Of a DNA stretch of 7,854 nt, positions 5,349 through 7,854 are shown piece after piece. Position 1 is the first letter of the stretch. Every line of letters starts with the position of its first letter. Source of the stretch: a bacterium (GTDB lineage: Bacteria; UBP14; UBA6098; B30-G16); the NCBI GenBank assembly GCA_030620455.1, contig JAUXEQ010000062.1:1-7854 (forward strand), read 5' to 3'. The notes beneath the pieces are model-generated. The model was given only the letters and a program-made list of their open reading frames with translations, had not been told where the DNA came from and did not search any database. The position numbers and the translations under genes were made by a program.

Positions 5349-7073
5349 CTATTTCAGGTAGATAACAGTTTTGGTTGTATAAATCCCGTCCCGAGTGGCT
5401 CGAACGGTATAAAATCCACTGCCGATATTCCTCGATGGATGCCAGATATCGAAATTTGATCGCATTGTATGCACGATCCGACCATTCAAATCAATTATGT
5501 TCACTCTCGCACCTTCCGGAGCGATTATCTCACATGAGGAATTGAAAGGATTGGGATTTATTGTGATATCCGTATATTTTGGCAATGTTTTTTTGTGTTC
5601 TTTTATAAATAGGTATGGAGACTCATCAGCGCCTATATCCCATTCTGTTCTCTGTGGTCTCATCTCACCCTCGAAGTCTACGTGCGGAGCCCAAACAGTA
5701 TCACCTACCGGAGTAACGACAAATTCCGCTCCCTTATTGACACATGGCGAGCACCATCTTATATGAAATAATGTATCGGATTCAACGAAAACAGGATCAC
5801 CATTAATAATTCCACTACCCCAATGGAATTCTGCTGTTCCCATAAATGTACACTTTGTCGTATCTACCAATGTGTGAGCCACAAACATTTGCGCCGGTGC
5901 GCTTAGCACGTCCAAATAGATTTCCCATTCACTTCGCGGTGAATTCTCCCATATAATGTTATTAAACAGGATTGGATACGAGTTGTCATAGCAATAAATA
6001 GCACCGCCGATATTTGCTGCACTATTGCCCACAATTGTATTATTTATAAGTATAGCCTTAGATTCTACTGTAAAACAAAAACCGCCACCGGAACCCAGTC
6101 TTGCACGGTTTTCCGTTATTATATTGTTATCGAAAACATGTTCCCCAAATTTACACAAAATACCTCCACCCTCGAGGGAACTTGTGTTTCCCTTTATTAA
6201 ATTCCTTGTGATATGTGCCCATGCACCAGAAATGTGCAGCCCACCGCCTTTTTGACTGGCATCGTTATTTGCGATTAAATTCTCCTCGATTATAGCACCA
6301 GACGGGCAAAAAATGCCAGCTCCTCTCTGAGCCTCGTTATCTGTAATGGTATTCATAACTATTACTGTATTAGAATCGGTATGGAAGCAATAAATTCCAC
6401 CACCCAAATTTACTCCGATATTGCCTGTAATTTTATTTCCTCTTATCTCGCCCCATGAGTTTATGAAATATATTCCTCCTCCTCTGTCTGCAGTATTGTC
6501 GGAAATTGTGTTGAGAAGAATCATAGGATTTGAATTGTTATCAGCGGAAATTCCACCGCCACCTGATGCGCTATTGCCAGATATGTCACTATAAGCTATC
6601 ACAGGATCTCCACTGTTAATGGAAATTCCACCACCATTAAGTGCTGGAGCTGTGTTATTTATAATATTACATGATGCTATTAGAGGGCTGTTATTTATAA
6701 TACGCAAACCGCCTTTTTGTGAATATTCTATCCTGCAAAAGGTGAGTGTACAGCCAACAGAATGGTTTAAAACTATTCCGTTGCTCCTACGACTTATATC
6801 TGAAGTAGTAAAGTATATAGAATCGGAACGTTCGCCCCGAGCGATTAATTTTGCACCATTATCGATTACAAATACGCATCCTGAACTTATTTGCACTTCC
6901 ACTCCGGGTAGTATAACTAATGAATTTCCTGCGGGAACGATCACAGTATCCGACAGCAACCTATACGGTGACCCCGATGCATCCCAAACTCCCCATGTCT
7001 CGCCTACAATATCGGTCTGAGCAATCGCTGCGGTTATGCAAAGAAACAAAACAAACATTGTTGATAGTTTCAT
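5349..7073 (-). CDS. Secreted right-handed β-helix protein with C-terminal sorting domain
   Basis: This encodes 574 residues. A signal peptide occupies 1-18 or so (MKLSTMFVLFLCITAAIA, cut before Q). After a cap region come about nine β-helix coils (roughly 135-380). Each has an IxxN turn (ISGN, ISDN, ITGN, ITDN, IANN, IKGN, ITEN, IVGN) followed by GG(G/A)(I/L/F), with the glycine blocks starting near 147, 172, 198, 224, 251, 276, 302, 329 and 356, a period of 25-27. This resembles chlamydial Pmp-type and pectate-lyase-like parallel β-helices. Next, SPCVNKGAE...DFEG..RPQ..WDIGADE (442-484) matches the segment common in choice-of-anchor Q surface proteins. The end (about 500-574) has INPNPFNSSCEI, IIDLNGRIV, GSGFYTVRA and a final YLK, a T9SS type A-like/FlgD-like sorting module. 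It is probably an exported surface or extracellular protein. Carbohydrate binding or lysis is possible, but no catalytic residues can be named. It follows the next gene by 19 bases. Confidence 0.9.
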   Translation of the reverse strand: MKLSTMFVLFLCITAAIAQTDIVGETWGVWDASGSPYRLLSDTVIVPAGNSLVILPGVEVQISSGCVFVIDNGAKLIARGERSDSIYFTTSDISRRSNGIVLNHSVGCTLTFCRIEYSQKGGLRIINNSPLIASCNIINNTAPALNGGGISINSGDPVIAYSDISGNSASGGGGISADNNSNPMILLNTISDNTADRGGGIYFINSWGEIRGNKITGNIGVNLGGGIYCFHTDSNTVIVMNTITDNEAQRGAGIFCPSGAIIEENLIANNDASQKGGGLHISGAWAHITRNLIKGNTSSLEGGGILCKFGEHVFDNNIITENRARLGSGGGFCFTVESKAILINNTIVGNSAANIGGAIYCYDNSYPILFNNIIWENSPRSEWEIYLDVLSAPAQMFVAHTLVDTTKCTFMGTAEFHWGSGIINGDPVFVESDTLFHIRWCSPCVNKGAEFVVTPVGDTVWAPHVDFEGEMRPQRTEWDIGADESPYLFIKEHKKTLPKYTDITINPNPFNSSCEIIAPEGARVNIIDLNGRIVHTMRSNFDIWHPSRNIGSGFYTVRATRDGIYTTKTVIYLK

Positions 7074-7076
7074 TAC

Positions 7077-7084
7077 TCTCCTCC
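7077..7084 (-). promoter_or_regulatory. Strong ribosome binding site of the β-helix gene
   Basis: GGAGGAGA on the minus strand lies about five bases before ATG 7073, inside the 19-base gap after the upstream stop. It fixes the start, which also gives a clean signal peptide. No promoter fits in the gap, so the gene is likely cotranscribed with the one upstream. Confidence 0.75.
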
Positions 7085-7092
7085 AAGCTTTA

Positions 7093-7854
7093 TTATTTCA
7101 AATACAAAACCTTCTTCACAAAAGTTTTATCATCGATATATACTCGTATTAAATAAACGCCGTTTTTCGTGGTTTCACGCGGTTTCCAAGTGATCGAATA
7201 TGAAAAAGCGGACCGATTTTTCTGTTTGTGATCTTTCCAATCGAGCACGAAAGCATCCACCATTTTCCCTTGTAAATCGAATATCTTTAGAACATTTGAT
7301 CGAGTTGTTAATCCATTGCAATCGGTAATTTCAATCGAACAGGCAGAGTTAAATGGATTAGGATATACAATAAGCTCGATTTGCTTTGGAAGCAAATCGC
7401 TATCAGCAATTTTCGAGAATCCAACAGAATCTGTTTTGACAATGTATAAATCGTTGTTGCCATTGCCAATAGATTTAGTCCTTCCAGCGAAAATATAGCC
7501 CTTATCATCGGTTAATGCGAGTGCGACTGCTCTATCGAACCTAATACCGCCATAATTTTTGCTCCAGATCAGTTCTCCTTCGCTGTCGATGCAGATTAGA
7601 TATGCATCCTGTCCTCTTGTTACTGGGAACTCCGTCATTCCCGCAACAACAAAGTTACCCTCCGTCGTGACCACAACAGAATTAGCCTCCTGACGGTTTT
7701 CGTCGCCTATTGTTCCTGTCCAAATTGTATCACCGTCAGGATCGGTTCGCAGAATGTAAATGTCGCTTGAACCTTCTCCGAATGATTGAGTTAAACCAGT
7801 TATAATAAAACCACCGTCATCGAGCTGCATTACGGAATATGCTTCGTCCCGCAA
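7093..7854 (-). CDS. Secreted repeat protein, propeller-like, with sorting domain; N-terminus beyond window
   Basis: The frame is open to the right edge (253 codons seen). The first codon, TTG, is an internal Leu, not a start. Three repeats of exactly 52 residues are visible: GFIITG...DIYILRTD, NFVVAG...DAYLICID and GYIFAG...DLYIVKTD. The glycine turns lie at 15-20, 67-72 and 119-124, and the D.Y strands at 31, 83 and 135. Each is preceded by an A.(S/L)V..(T/L)..G turn and followed by a G..IW..(T/N).G turn. This is the layout of β-propeller-like repeats in large exported proteins (delta-60/PQQ-like style), probably with more blades outside the window. The tail (159-253) starts IELIVYPNPFNSACSIEI and has FDLQGKMV, NGVYLIRVY and a final VLYLK, the same sorting-module type as its neighbour. 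It is probably secreted or surface-attached, with function unknown. It ends in TAA 19 bases before the β-helix gene. Confidence 0.85.
   Translation of the reverse strand: MRDEAYSVMQLDDGGFIITGLTQSFGEGSSDIYILRTDPDGDTIWTGTIGDENRQEANSVVVTTEGNFVVAGMTEFPVTRGQDAYLICIDSEGELIWSKNYGGIRFDRAVALALTDDKGYIFAGRTKSIGNGNNDLYIVKTDSVGFSKIADSDLLPKQIELIVYPNPFNSACSIEITDCNGLTTRSNVLKIFDLQGKMVDAFVLDWKDHKQKNRSAFSYSITWKPRETTKNGVYLIRVYIDDKTFVKKVLYLK

Noticed and set aside
5196..5459. Plus-strand 87-codon open frame
   Set aside because: It is made of the hairpin repeat and the antisense of the β-helix gene's end; its proline/arginine-rich translation is typical of palindromic repeat DNA.
6619..7020. Plus-strand 133-codon open frame
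   Set aside because: It is antisense to the N-terminal half of the β-helix protein, which has a signal peptide and strong ribosome binding site.

Overview
The window looks like a piece of a moderately AT-rich genome from an uncultivated bacterium, probably of the FCB/WOR-3/TA06-like assortment of candidate phyla. This is an inference. It rests on two adjacent secreted proteins that end in a PNPFNS-type C-terminal sorting/anchoring module, on β-helix and propeller-like repeat architectures, and on degenerate ATCCGTG-type dispersed repeats. No rRNA, tRNA, CRISPR array or transposase is visible.

Left part (1-1803, minus strand): a promoter drives a two-gene overlapping cassette. The first gene encodes a protein of about 351 aa that I do not recognise. 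The second runs off the left edge and carries a PD-x14-DLK motif typical of PD-(D/E)XK nuclease-fold proteins. Just upstream lies a short remnant of a DNA methyltransferase with the YLDPPFN catalytic motif, followed by a 300-base stretch of degenerate direct and inverted repeats. Together these suggest a decayed or unusual restriction/defence locus, and this is the most likely place for something undescribed.

Middle part (2264-5144): purF (amidophosphoribosyltransferase, 4Fe-4S Bacillus-type, minus strand) is divergent from a DASS/SLC13-family sodium:dicarboxylate-type transporter (plus strand, probable TTG start). They share a short intergenic region with candidate promoters on both strands. 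The transporter has SHT where the second SNT signature normally stands.

Right part (5145-7854): after a hairpin-rich dispersed repeat between convergent genes come two minus-strand genes for secreted proteins, 19 bases apart and probably cotranscribed. The upstream one (N-terminus outside the window) has three 52-residue propeller-like repeats. The downstream one is a signal-peptide-bearing right-handed β-helix protein with nine coils of about 26 residues. Both end in the same kind of sorting domain and in the residues YLK, so they are probably exported to the cell surface by the same route.
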